From contig UQVG01000160.1 in the NCBI GenBank assembly GCA_900544435.1, positions 1-5,326 on the forward strand: a stretch of 5,326 nt of DNA. Direction: 5' to 3'. The notes beneath the pieces are model-generated. The model was not told the DNA's origin. It saw only the letters and a program-made list of their open reading frames with translations, and ran no database searches. Shown in pieces: positions 4,949-5,326 of this stretch. Each line of letters starts with the position of its first letter. Position 1 is the stretch's first letter. Origin of the DNA: an uncultured Erysipelotrichaceae bacterium (lineage in GTDB: Bacteria; Bacillota_I; Bacilli_A; Erysipelotrichales; Coprobacillaceae). The translations under genes were made by a program, and so were the position numbers.

Positions 4949-5326
4949 ATGAAAAAAATGAAAAGAATTTTTAATTTTGTTTACGGACATTATCTTGATT
5001 ACCGTTATAAAGTGCCACCAGCATCAGCACTTTCGTTTGCGTATTATATGATTCTTTCTATTATCCCAATATGTACATTATTAGCTTTTTTTACACCTTT
5101 TTTTCCATTAGATATAAAAACAGCACAAGAAATTTTATCATATTATTTAAGACCAGATGTAACACAAATGGTGATTCAATTAATAGAACCACGTTCTTTG
5201 TCAATAACAACTATGACAACCTTAATAGCATCTGTATTTGTTGTAAGTAGAGGTTTTTATCAATTACATCGAATTTCTAAAAATATGTTTCCTAATGATA
5301 AAGAATATCCTTTTTTTATTGATCAA
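4949..5326 (+). CDS. YihY/BrkB-family integral membrane protein, N-terminal part (3' end outside window)
   Basis: The frame is open from ATG 4949 to the window end, giving 126 residues with no stop. After a basic N-terminus (KKMKRIF) come PPASALSFAYYMILSIIP and a hydrophobic segment (about 25-51). This matches the conserved first block of YihY/BrkB proteins, in which an ASALSFY-like stretch leads into the first membrane helix. A second hydrophobic segment (about 86-105, TTLIASVFVVSRGFYQL) is followed by HRISKNMF, resembling the next conserved block. Family members are multi-pass inner-membrane proteins, often annotated as ribonuclease BN-like in error or as virulence factor BrkB; their function is not settled. 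The gene has its own promoter after the tyrS terminator and seems independent of it. Family membership is likely; no function is inferred. Confidence 0.8.
   Translation, partial: MKKMKRIFNFVYGHYLDYRYKVPPASALSFAYYMILSIIPICTLLAFFTPFFPLDIKTAQEILSYYLRPDVTQMVIQLIEPRSLSITTMTTLIASVFVVSRGFYQLHRISKNMFPNDKEYPFFIDQ

Noticed and set aside
1..5326. cre operator, CRISPR repeats, insertion-sequence ends or tRNA genes
   Set aside because: Reading through the window I found no convincing cre-like palindrome, no regularly spaced repeats, no paired terminal inverted repeats and no cloverleaf. The hairpins present are explained by terminators and the T-box.

Overview
The window is AT-rich chromosomal DNA from a low-GC Gram-positive (Bacillota). 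Five things point that way: the gene order murC, DUF948, ytxH, ccpA, tyrS; a T-box leader before tyrS; strong AGGAGG-type ribosome binding sites; terminators made of short hairpins followed by T runs; and a CcpA-type regulator. Tryptophan is encoded by TGG and TGA is not read as sense, so this is not a Mollicutes-type code. An Erysipelotrichia-like gut Firmicute is my best guess, but it rests on composition and general resemblance only.

Layout, all on the + strand. Positions 1-114 hold the C-terminal end of a MazF/PemK-type toxin, closed by a terminator at 134-157. An extended -10 promoter (197-205) then opens a four-gene run: murC (225-1535), a small DUF948 membrane protein (1583-1870), a YtxH-like protein (1885-2361) and a ccpA orthologue (2361-3365). 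The ccpA start codon overlaps the ytxH stop codon. A second extended -10 lies between murC and the DUF948 gene. A terminator closes the run at 3363-3387. tyrS (3657-4889) has its own promoter and a complete tyrosine T-box leader (about 3431-3640) with a UAC specifier and mutually exclusive antiterminator and terminator helices. After the tyrS terminator (4888-4909), a YihY/BrkB-family membrane protein starts at 4949 and runs off the end.

How the parts relate. MurC performs a cytoplasmic step of peptidoglycan precursor synthesis. The DUF948 and YtxH proteins are small predicted membrane-anchored proteins of unknown function that accompany murC in Bacillus-like genomes. CcpA is the global carbon catabolite regulator working with Ser-phosphorylated HPr. 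TyrS is controlled separately by uncharged tRNA-Tyr. The block reads as a shortened version of the Bacillus murC-ytxGHJ-aroA-ccpA-...-tyrS neighbourhood.

I see no CRISPR array, insertion sequence, tRNA/rRNA gene, phage gene or evident new system. The points most worth a second look are the coupled, SD-less start of ccpA, altered residues in a conserved MurC motif, an 8-nt complement to the T-box specifier region, and the very short predicted 5' leaders.
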